Origin: Saccharothrix syringae
Lineage (GTDB): Bacteria; Actinomycetota; Actinomycetes; Mycobacteriales; Pseudonocardiaceae
NCBI RefSeq assembly: GCF_009498035.1
Contig: NZ_CP034550.1
Location: forward strand, 620,001 to 684,000
DNA: 64,000 nt
Reading direction: 5' to 3'
Below, piece after piece: positions 57,230-64,000 of the stretch; the first letter of the stretch is position 1, and each line of letters begins with the position of its first letter. Below the pieces are notes generated by a model. The model did not search any database, was not told where the DNA came from, and worked only from the letters and a program-made list of their open reading frames with translations. The translations under genes were made by a program, and so were the position numbers.

Positions 57230-59227
57230 ATGACGACTTGGCCCACCGGTCTGCGCGGCCCGGCCTGGGGTGCCGACTACAACCCCGAGCAGTGGCCCGA
57301 GGCGGTGTGGGCGGACGACGTCGCGCTGATGCGGCGGGCCGGGGTGAACCTGGTGAGCGTCGGCGTCTTCTCGTGGGCCCTGCTGGAGGTGGCGGAGGGC
57401 CGCTACGAGTTCGGCTGGCTCGACCGCGTGCTGGACCGGTTGCACGAGGGCGGCATCCGGGTCGACCTGGCCACCGCGACCGCCTCGCCGCCGCCGTGGC
57501 TGACCACCGCCCACCCGGAGGTGCTGCCCGAGACGGCGGAGGGCGTGCGGCTCTCGCACGGCTCCCGGCAGTCCTACTGCCCCAGCTCGGCCGTCTACCG
57601 GGAGAAGGCGGTCGCGCTGGCCGGCGCGCTGGCGCGGCGCTACCGGGAGCACCCCGCCCTGGCCGCCTGGCACGTGGGCAACGAGTACGGCTGCCACGTC
57701 CCCCGCTGCTACTGCGACCGGTGCGCCGAGGCGTTCCGCGCGTGGCTGCGGTCCCGCCACGGCGACCTGGACGCGCTGAACGAGGCGTGGGGCACCGCGT
57801 TCTGGAGCCAGCACTACACCGCGTGGGACCAGGTCCTGCCGCCGCGCGCCACCCCCGCCCTGGGCAACCCCGGCCAGCTGCTCGACTTCGACCGGTTCTC
57901 CTCCGACGCCCTGCTGGAGCTGTTCAAGGCCGAGCGGGACGTGCTGCGCGAGGTCACCCCCGGCGTGCCGGTGACCACCAACTTCATGGTGACCTGGACG
58001 TTCGGCGCGCTGGACTACTGGCGGTGGGCCGACGAGGTCGACTTCGTGGCCAACGACCACTACACCCGCGCCGACGACCCGGAGCGGCACGTCGAGCTGG
58101 CCTTCTCCGCCGACCTGGCGCGCGGGCTCGCGCGCGGCCGCCCGTGGCTGCTGATGGAGCACTCCACCTCGGCGGTGAACTGGCAGCCGCGCAACCTCGC
58201 CAAGCAGCCCGGCGAGCTGCGGCGCAACTCGTACCAGCACCTCGCCCGCGGCGCGGACGGCACGCTGTTCTTCCAGTGGCGGCAGTCGCGGGCGGGCGCG
58301 GAGCGCTACCACTCGGCGATGGTCCCGCACGCGGGTCCCGACACGGCCGTGTTCGCCGAGGTCGAGCGGGTCGGCGCCGAGTACGCGCGCATCGCCGAGC
58401 TGGTCGGCTCGACCGTCGAGGCGGCGCCGGTCGCGGTGGTCTACGACTGGGAGTCCGGGTGGGTGCTCGGGCAGCCCGCCCACCCCACGGTCGACTTCTC
58501 CCACCGCGAGCACGCGCTCGCGCTCTACCGCGCCCTGTGGCGGGCCGGCGTGGCGGTCGACTTCCTGCCGCCCGGCGCGCCCCTGGCGCCCTACCGCGCG
58601 GTCGTGCTGCCCGCGCTGCACCTGGTCGACGACGCCGGCCCGTACGCGGACTACGTCGAGGGCGGCGGCCGGCTGCTGGTCACCTACCTCTCCGGGATCA
58701 CCGACACCCGCGGCCACGTGCACCTCGGCGGCCACCCCGGCGCGTTCCGCGACCTGCTGGGCGTGCGGACCGAGGAGTTCTTCCCGCTGGCCGCCGGGCA
58801 GGAGGTGGCGCTGGACGACGGCTCGTCGGCGCGGGTGTGGACCGAGCACCTGCGCGCGGGCGACGCGGAGGTGCTGGCCTCCTACGTGGACGGCCCGCTG
58901 CCGGGCGTGCCCGCGGTCACCCGCCGCGACGTCGGCGAGGGCGCCGCCTGGTACCTGGCGTGCGGCCTGACCGGGGCCGGGCTGGACCGGTTGGTCGAGG
59001 CCGTGCTGGACCACGCGGGCGTGCCGCGCGGTACCGCGGGCGTCGAGGTCGTGCGTCGTCGGGGTGCGCGGGCCGGCGCGCCCGTATCGTGGCTGGTCGC
59101 GGTGAACCACGGGGGCGGCGATGCGGAGCTGCCCGCGGTGGGCGTCGAGCTGCTGTCCGGGGAGCGGGTGCCCGGGCGCGTGGTCGTGCCCGCCGGCGGC
59201 GTGGTCGTGGTCAGGGAAGAGGTGTGA
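57230..59227 (+). CDS. GH42 beta-galactosidase
   Basis: A 665-residue glycoside hydrolase family 42 enzyme. Acid/base Glu in WHVGNEYGCH (about 152), nucleophile Glu in LLMEHSTSAVNWQPRN (about 310), and zinc cysteines in CHVPRCYCDRC. Typical N-terminus WGADYNPEQWPEAVWADDV. There is no signal peptide, so it acts on imported galactosides. It is the first gene of an operon with DeoR (1-bp gap) and galT, so a role in beta-galactoside use is well supported. Confidence 0.93.
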   Translation: MTTWPTGLRGPAWGADYNPEQWPEAVWADDVALMRRAGVNLVSVGVFSWALLEVAEGRYEFGWLDRVLDRLHEGGIRVDLATATASPPPWLTTAHPEVLPETAEGVRLSHGSRQSYCPSSAVYREKAVALAGALARRYREHPALAAWHVGNEYGCHVPRCYCDRCAEAFRAWLRSRHGDLDALNEAWGTAFWSQHYTAWDQVLPPRATPALGNPGQLLDFDRFSSDALLELFKAERDVLREVTPGVPVTTNFMVTWTFGALDYWRWADEVDFVANDHYTRADDPERHVELAFSADLARGLARGRPWLLMEHSTSAVNWQPRNLAKQPGELRRNSYQHLARGADGTLFFQWRQSRAGAERYHSAMVPHAGPDTAVFAEVERVGAEYARIAELVGSTVEAAPVAVVYDWESGWVLGQPAHPTVDFSHREHALALYRALWRAGVAVDFLPPGAPLAPYRAVVLPALHLVDDAGPYADYVEGGGRLLVTYLSGITDTRGHVHLGGHPGAFRDLLGVRTEEFFPLAAGQEVALDDGSSARVWTEHLRAGDAEVLASYVDGPLPGVPAVTRRDVGEGAAWYLACGLTGAGLDRLVEAVLDHAGVPRGTAGVEVVRRRGARAGAPVSWLVAVNHGGGDAELPAVGVELLSGERVPGRVVVPAGGVVVVREEV

Positions 59228-59228
59228 C

Positions 59229-60026
59229 GTGCTGGCGCGGCAGAGGCAAGCGGTGATCCTGGAGGAAGTCCGCCGGACCGGCGCGGTGCGGGTGAGCGAC
59301 CTGGTGGTGCGGCTCGGCGTCTCGGACATGACGGTGCGCCGCGACCTGGACGTGCTGGCCGCCCGCGGCCTGGTGGAGAAGGTCTACGGCGGTGCCACGT
59401 CCGTGGTCGGCCGCAGCACCGACGAGCCCGGCTTCGAGGCCAAGTCGGTGCGCTCGCTGCCGGAGAAGGAGGCCATCGCCGCGTTCGCCGCGGGCCTGGT
59501 CCGCCCCGGCACCGCGATCGGGCTGTCCGCGGGCACCACCACGTGGACGCTGGCCCGGTTCCTGGACGACATCCCCGACCTGACCGTGGTGACCAACTCG
59601 ATCCGGGTCGCCGACGTGCTCCAGCAGAGCGGGCGCACCGACCGGACCGTGGTGCTCACCGGCGGGGTGCGCACGCCGTCGGACGCGCTGGTCGGGCCGG
59701 TGGCCGTGCAGGCGCTGCGGTCGCTGCACCTGGACGTGGTGTTCCTGGGCGTGCACGGCATGGCCGAGCGCTCCGGCTTCACCACCCCCAACCTCAACGA
59801 GAGCGAGACCGACCGCGCGCTGGTCGACGCGGCCGGTCGCGTGGTGGTGGTCGCCGACCACACCAAGTGGGGCACCGTCGGCATCTCCACCATCGCCGCG
59901 CTGGACGAGGCGGACGTGCTGGTGACCGACGAGGGTTTGGCCGAGCAGGCCCGGGTAGTGCTGGGGGAGCAGGTCGGTGAACTGGTCCTGGCGCACGTGC
60001 CGGGGCGGGGAGAGGAACTGGCGTGA
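59229..60026 (+). CDS. DeoR-family sugar-phosphate regulator
   Basis: A 265-residue DeoR repressor. HTH: RQRQAVILEEVRRTGAVRVS, then LGVSDMTVRRDLDVLAARGL. Effector domain: IGLSAGTTTWTLARFLDD, then VVLTGGVRTPSDALVGPVAV and KWGTVGISTIAAL. It probably represses its own operon until a galactose-derived phosphate binds. Its stop overlaps the galT start (GTGA). Confidence 0.9.
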   Translation: MLARQRQAVILEEVRRTGAVRVSDLVVRLGVSDMTVRRDLDVLAARGLVEKVYGGATSVVGRSTDEPGFEAKSVRSLPEKEAIAAFAAGLVRPGTAIGLSAGTTTWTLARFLDDIPDLTVVTNSIRVADVLQQSGRTDRTVVLTGGVRTPSDALVGPVAVQALRSLHLDVVFLGVHGMAERSGFTTPNLNESETDRALVDAAGRVVVVADHTKWGTVGISTIAALDEADVLVTDEGLAEQARVVLGEQVGELVLAHVPGRGEELA

Positions 60027-61102
60027 GGCGCACGGCGGGCAAGCTCGCGGACGGCCGGGAGATCATCTACTACGACGACACCCCGGACGCGCCACCGCGC
60101 GACGCGGTGGACACCCGGGACCTGCCGCCGTCGCAGCCCCTGTCGGAGGTGCGGCGCGACCCGCTCACCGACGAGTGGGTGGCGATGGCGGCGCACCGGC
60201 AGACCCGCACCTACAAGCCGCCCGCCGACCTGTGCCCGCTGTGCCCGTCCACCCCGGACAAGCCGACCGAGATCCCCGAGCCGTCCTACGACGTGGCGGT
60301 GTTCGAGAACCGCTTCCCGTCCTTCGCCCAGGGCGTGCCGGACCTGCCGTCCACTGTGGAGGGCATGCCGATGGTGGCGCGGGCGCCCGGCCGCGGCCGG
60401 TGCGAGGTGGTGTGCTTCACCTCCGACCACAACAGCTCGTTCGGCGAGCTGCCCGCGTGGCGGGTGCGCACGGTGGTGGACGTGTGGGCGGAGCGCACGA
60501 CCGCGCTGGGCGCGCTGCCCGGGGTGGAGCAGGTCTTCCCGTTCGAGAACCGGGGCGAGGAGATCGGGGTGACGCTGCATCACCCGCACGGGCAGATCTA
60601 CGGCTACCCGTTCGTGACGCCCAAGACCGAGCGGATGCTGTCCGTGGCGGCGGCTTACCGGGAAGAACACGGCCGCCCGCTGATGGGTGACATCTTGGCG
60701 GCCGAGCGGGCCGCGGGCACGCGGGTCGTCGCGTCGGGTGGGCACTGGACGGCGTTCGTGCCCGCCGCGGCGCGCTGGCCGGTCGAGGTGCACCTCGTGC
60801 CGCACCGCCAGGTGCCCGACCTGCCCGCGCTGACCGAGGAGGAGCGGGACGACTTCGCCGCGCTCTACCTGACCGTGCTGCACCGCCTCGACGGCCTCTA
60901 CCGGCGGCCGCTGCCCTACATCGCGGCGTGGCACCAGGCACCCGTGCGCACCGGCCGCGACCTGGCGTGGCTGCACCTGGAGGTGTTCTCGGTGCTGCGG
61001 ACCGCGGACAAGCTCAAGTACCTGGCCGGGTCGGAGTCCGGCATGGGCGTGTGGGTCAACGACGCGACGCCCGAGCAGATCGCCGAGCGGCTACGCGGCT
61101 AG
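60023..61102 (+). CDS. galT: Galactose-1-phosphate uridylyltransferase
   Basis: A 359-residue GalT of the Leloir pathway: transfers UMP between UDP-glucose and galactose-1-phosphate. The active-site HPHGQ is in GVTLHHPHGQIYGYPFVTP, where the second His forms the uridylyl adduct. Zinc residues are in DLCPLCPSTP. FENRFPSF and the C-terminal AWHQAP block fit the family. GTG start, coupled to deoR. No galK or galE follows; these must be elsewhere. The end overlaps the convergent small gene by 12 bp. Confidence 0.93.
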   Translation: MRRTAGKLADGREIIYYDDTPDAPPRDAVDTRDLPPSQPLSEVRRDPLTDEWVAMAAHRQTRTYKPPADLCPLCPSTPDKPTEIPEPSYDVAVFENRFPSFAQGVPDLPSTVEGMPMVARAPGRGRCEVVCFTSDHNSSFGELPAWRVRTVVDVWAERTTALGALPGVEQVFPFENRGEEIGVTLHHPHGQIYGYPFVTPKTERMLSVAAAYREEHGRPLMGDILAAERAAGTRVVASGGHWTAFVPAAARWPVEVHLVPHRQVPDLPALTEEERDDFAALYLTVLHRLDGLYRRPLPYIAAWHQAPVRTGRDLAWLHLEVFSVLRTADKLKYLAGSESGMGVWVNDATPEQIAERLRG

Positions 61103-61690
61103 GAAGCGCCGCGCCGCGGCCGCGCCGGCGGCGGCGTCCAGGTCGGGCCCGACGACGGCGGCCACCAGCTCCTCGGTGACGTCGGCGTCGGCGGCGATCA
61201 GGGCGTCCACCGCGGCGGGGTCGGCGTGGTCCCCGGTGAAGTCGGCGATGAGGTCGCGGCAGCGCCCGGTGTCGGCGAACGGCGGGTCGAGCGCGCCGAA
61301 GCCGTCGTCGACGTCGTAGTCGGCGCGCAGCCACGTCCCGTCGGCGAAGCCGTAGGCGAAGCCCACCCACTGCCCGGACGCCTCGGCGGCCCGCACCGGC
61401 GGCGCCCACCAGTCGGGCGCGCCGGCCAGCAGGTCGGTCTCCGGTTCCCCGAAGTACTCGGCGGCCCGGTTGTGGTAGGTCTCGGAGTACTCGTGGTCGT
61501 GCCCCACCAGCACGGCCCGCCCGCCGCCCGTGAAGTGCAGGTCGGCCCAGTTGCCGCCGCCGTCGTCGTAGTGCCACACCGACCCGGCGGCGTGGCAGTT
61601 GGCGTCCCAGCCGCGGGCCGCGCACACCGCGGCGAAGGCGGCCCACCGGGCCCGCATCCGGGTCGGGGGCGGCAGCTCCACTTCACGCAT
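61091..61690 (-). CDS. Conserved hypothetical protein
   Basis: A 199-residue soluble protein rich in Trp, Asp and aromatic residues: RWAAFAAVCAARGWDANCHA, VWHYDDGGGNWADLHF, VGHDHEYSETYHNRAAEYFG, LLAGAPDWWAPPVRAAEASG. I have a sense of related actinobacterial proteins but no known function. ATG 61690 is preferred; a GTG at 61738 would add 16 residues. Confidence 0.7.
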   Translation of the reverse strand: MREVELPPPTRMRARWAAFAAVCAARGWDANCHAAGSVWHYDDGGGNWADLHFTGGGRAVLVGHDHEYSETYHNRAAEYFGEPETDLLAGAPDWWAPPVRAAEASGQWVGFAYGFADGTWLRADYDVDDGFGALDPPFADTGRCRDLIADFTGDHADPAAVDALIAADADVTEELVAAVVGPDLDAAAGAAAARRFLAA

Positions 61691-61865
61691 GCGCCCATGG
61701 TCCCAGCAGGTGGTCGTCACGATGCGTGAGCCCGTCACCGCCGGGGCGCGCCGCGATCGGGGAGGTGATCACCGGGACGTCCCCTGACGTGCGCTTGCCC
61801 GCTGTGGTGCGAAGTTCGTCCGCTTTATCGGGGGCGGGCGACGACTCACAACTGATGCCCAGTTT

Positions 61866-61885
61866 CGTTTAAGGCTCCTCTCAGG
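61866..61885 (+). promoter_or_regulatory. MprA-box-like site before the HtrA gene
   Basis: CCTCTCAGG (61877-61885) matches the mprA upstream repeat exactly. Eleven bases earlier, CGTTTAAGG (61866-61874) is a weaker half-site (6 of 9). Only 22 bases separate it from the ATG at 61908. This supports direct control of the protease by MprA. Confidence 0.6.
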
Positions 61886-61907
61886 CGGGCACCGCAGAGT
61901 GGTGGAC

Positions 61908-63797
61908 ATGACCGAGAGCGAGCAGCCGCGCGATTCCCAGCAGCCGAGCCCGTGGGCCCGTGGTGGCGCCGAGCGAGGTCGTGATTACGCCGGTGACCAG
62001 CAGCAGGGTGCTGGGCAGCCGGACGTCGGCGGACCGGTGGCAGGGACCGGTCGGCCGGACACCGGGTCGGCCGGTGCCGTGCAGGGCGGCACCGGCCACC
62101 CGGAAGGCTTCGGCTCCCGCTTGGGGGAGCCGGGTGGCGCGGGGTCGGGCGGGGCCGGCTCCGCGCCCGACGCGGGGTCGCCGGCGGGTGCCGGTGAGCC
62201 CACGACCGGGTCGCCGGCGCGCGGGGGCGTCGGCCACCCGGAGGGCTTCGACCCGTCGGCTCCGGCCGGTGGGGCGGGCACGGGCGCGGTCGGCGCCGGT
62301 GCGATGACGACCGGGGCGGGTGGTGGCGTGCAGGGCGACGCCGCCCGCCCCGGCACGGGTGTGGCCGGGACCGGGCAGGGCGGTCCGGGCCAGACCTCCG
62401 GCGGGGGCGCCGGTGCCGTGCAGGGCGGCACCGGCGCCACGCCGACCGGTCAGGTCGGTGCCGCGCAGGGCGGCGTCGACCAGGCCGGGACCGGCTCGTT
62501 CGGTGCCGCGCAGGGCGGTGCCGGGGTGCCGGGCGCGGGGCAGGATGCCTGGCACGGTGGCTTCCACCCCGGGCAGACCGGTCCGCACGGCGTCTCGCCG
62601 ACCCGCGTGGACCTGGGCTCGCCGTACGCCACCCCTTCGGACGCGGCGCAGCCCCACGGGCCCGGTCAGCCGACCGGTGGACCGGGCCCCTACTACGCAC
62701 CGCCCGGCGGCGGGGTCCTCACCCCGCCGCGCCGGGGGCGGGGGAAGGTGGTCGCGGGCGTCGCCGCGCTCGTGCTCGCCGTCGGCGGCGTCGCGGGCGG
62801 GGTCGGCGGCTACCTCGGCTACGAGGCGGCCGACCGCGCCGAGCCCGTGGTCAACGCGCTCAACCAGCAGCCGGCCGCCCAGCAGACCGACACCGCGCCC
62901 GCCGGCTCCATCGAGCAGGTGGCGGCGAAGGTGCTGCCGACCGTGGTCCAGGTGCAGCTGCGCGACGGCTCCGGCTCCGGCTTCGTGCTCAGCTCCGACG
63001 GTCTGGTCCTGACCAACAACCACGTGGTCGAGTCCGCCGCGAGGGGCGGCCAGATCAAGGTGCAGCTCCAGGACGGCCGCTCGTTCGACGCCCGCATCGT
63101 CGGCCGCGACCCCACGTCCGACCTGGCCGTGCTCAAGGCCGAGGACGTCTCCGACCTGCCGACCGCGGAGCTGGGCAGCTCGGCGGACCTGAGGATCGGC
63201 CAGCAGGTGGTGGCCGTGGGGTCGCCGTTCGACCTCAACGGCACGGTGACCTCGGGCATCGTCAGCTCGCTGAACCGCCCGGTGCGCGCCGGCGGTGAGC
63301 AGGGCAGCGAGACGACCGTGCTCAACGCCATCCAGACCGACGCCGCGATCAACCCCGGCAACTCCGGCGGCCCGCTGGTGAACATGCGGGGCCAGGTGGT
63401 CGGCATCAACTCGGCCATCTACAGCCCCAACTCGACCCAGTCGCAGGCCGGTTCGGTCGGCATCGGCTTCGCCATCCCGGTCGACCAGGCCCGGCGCATC
63501 GCCAAGGAGCTGTCCGAGACCGGCAAGGCCACCCAGACCGTGCTGGGCGTGTCGGTGACCGACGCCCCCGACGGCGGCGCGCAGGTCGGCGACGTCACCG
63601 CGGGCGGCGCCGCCGAGGCGGCCGGCATCAAGGACGGCGACGTGATCACCAAGTTCGGGGACCGGCCGATCGAGAGCTCCGACGCCCTGGTGGCCGCCGT
63701 GCGGTCCCGGGCTCCGGGGGAGAAGGTGCAGCTCACCACCAGGGACGGGCGGACGGTCCAGGTGACCCTCGGCAGCCAGACGGTGGAGCCCCGCTAG
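61908..63797 (+). CDS. HtrA/PepD-like membrane serine protease
   Basis: A 629-residue S1C protease. Residues 1-270 are a Gly/Ala/Pro/Gln-rich cytoplasmic region. One membrane segment follows (281-304, VAALVLAVGGVAGGVGGYLG), then the trypsin-like domain with the triad His371 (LTNNHVVES), Asp405 (SDLAVLK) and Ser486 (GNSGGPLV), and a C-terminal PDZ domain (VTAGGAAEAAGIKDGDVITK). This is the layout of mycobacterial PepD, a quality-control protease controlled by MprAB. An MprA-box-like site lies directly upstream. ATG 61908 is preferred to GTG 61899/61902. Confidence 0.9.
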   Translation: MTESEQPRDSQQPSPWARGGAERGRDYAGDQQQGAGQPDVGGPVAGTGRPDTGSAGAVQGGTGHPEGFGSRLGEPGGAGSGGAGSAPDAGSPAGAGEPTTGSPARGGVGHPEGFDPSAPAGGAGTGAVGAGAMTTGAGGGVQGDAARPGTGVAGTGQGGPGQTSGGGAGAVQGGTGATPTGQVGAAQGGVDQAGTGSFGAAQGGAGVPGAGQDAWHGGFHPGQTGPHGVSPTRVDLGSPYATPSDAAQPHGPGQPTGGPGPYYAPPGGGVLTPPRRGRGKVVAGVAALVLAVGGVAGGVGGYLGYEAADRAEPVVNALNQQPAAQQTDTAPAGSIEQVAAKVLPTVVQVQLRDGSGSGFVLSSDGLVLTNNHVVESAARGGQIKVQLQDGRSFDARIVGRDPTSDLAVLKAEDVSDLPTAELGSSADLRIGQQVVAVGSPFDLNGTVTSGIVSSLNRPVRAGGEQGSETTVLNAIQTDAAINPGNSGGPLVNMRGQVVGINSAIYSPNSTQSQAGSVGIGFAIPVDQARRIAKELSETGKATQTVLGVSVTDAPDGGAQVGDVTAGGAAEAAGIKDGDVITKFGDRPIESSDALVAAVRSRAPGEKVQLTTRDGRTVQVTLGSQTVEPR

Positions 63798-63927
63798 CTC
63801 CCGCCCGGGAACGGCCGGGCCGGCTCCGAGGGCTCGGGAGTCCTGGGCCGGCTCGGCTCGCCCGGGATTCCGGGGCTGGCTCGGACCGGCCAGGGTTTCC
63901 GGGCCGGGCGGACCACTCGGATCGCCC
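63798..63927. other. GC-rich low-complexity region after htrA
   Basis: A run of imperfect GGGCCGG/GGCTCGG direct repeats without a gene. It leads into the 14-bp tandem repeat that reaches the window end. Confidence 0.5.
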
Positions 63928-64000
63928 GGTTCGCAGGACCCGGTTCGCAGGACCCGGTTCGCAGGACCCGGTTCGCAGGACCCGGCTCGCAGGACCCGGC
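63928..64000. repeat. 14-bp tandem repeat reaching the window end
   Basis: Five consecutive copies of GGTTCGCAGGACCC (the fifth has GGCTCGC), continuing past the window. The period is not a multiple of three, and there is no gene here. This is a second minisatellite, unrelated in sequence to that at 7456. Confidence 0.92.

Overview
The window comes from a very GC-rich actinobacterium. GTG and TTG starts, ATGA/GTGA gene overlaps, WhiJ-like/DUF397 loci, a DUF574 (Methyltransf_19) methyltransferase, MprAB and an integrative-element (AICE) relic all point to the Actinomycetia. The family mix suggests Pseudonocardiaceae (Saccharothrix/Lentzea/Actinosynnema-like), but that is an inference, since no marker gene is present.

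Layout. 0-5 kb: a decayed IS630 transposase, then a giant HTH-nSTAND-WD40 protein. 5.4-10.4 kb: alkylation repair (Ada-AlkA fusion and Ogt), a 17-bp repeat block, and an ArsR-led operon (SRPBCC, DUF998, alpha/beta hydrolase). 11.2-15.5 kb: DUF574 methyltransferase, a WhiJ-like regulator/DUF397/small-protein locus with paired operators, and a TetR/peroxiredoxin-like divergon. 15.6-19.1 kb: a minus-strand operon (ribbon-helix-helix regulator, DUF4097, P450, small protein, MBL hydrolase). 19.4-25.7 kb: a degenerate Fic protein, a TPR protein, two small HTH proteins, PadR plus FAD monooxygenase, and an alcohol dehydrogenase. 25.8-35.5 kb: a NarL two-component system, an ECF sigma factor with a probable membrane partner, a nucleotide-cyclase-like/GUN4 plus SPFH gene pair, and MFS/LysR.

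35.6-41.9 kb is the most accessory part. It lies between an intact tRNA-Arg(CCT) and a diverged copy of that tRNA's 3' half. It carries a Pra-like AICE activator, small HTH/XRE genes, a NUDIX/XRE-DUF5919 pair and an AT-rich DUF6602 nuclease-like/HD-hydrolase pair. No integrase, replication or TraB gene was found, so it looks like a decayed integrative element.

42-51 kb: a second SPFH-like protein, a secreted penicillin-acylase-family enzyme, an orphan NarL regulator, a Tat-exported epoxide-hydrolase-like protein with an adjacent TetR gene that shares its operator motif, a TPR-GGDEF protein and BluB. 51-64 kb: 3-hydroxyacyl-CoA dehydrogenase, Eis-like acetyltransferase and TRIC channel genes; MprA/MprB; a galactose operon (GH42 beta-galactosidase, DeoR, GalT); and an HtrA/PepD-like protease whose promoter shares the MprA-box-like motif found before mprA.

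Local autoregulatory circuits recur: many regulators have clear inverted or phased repeats at their own promoters (ArsR, WhiJ-like, TetR, RHH, PadR, TetR). Most functional assignments come from recognisable motifs read directly; no database search was run.
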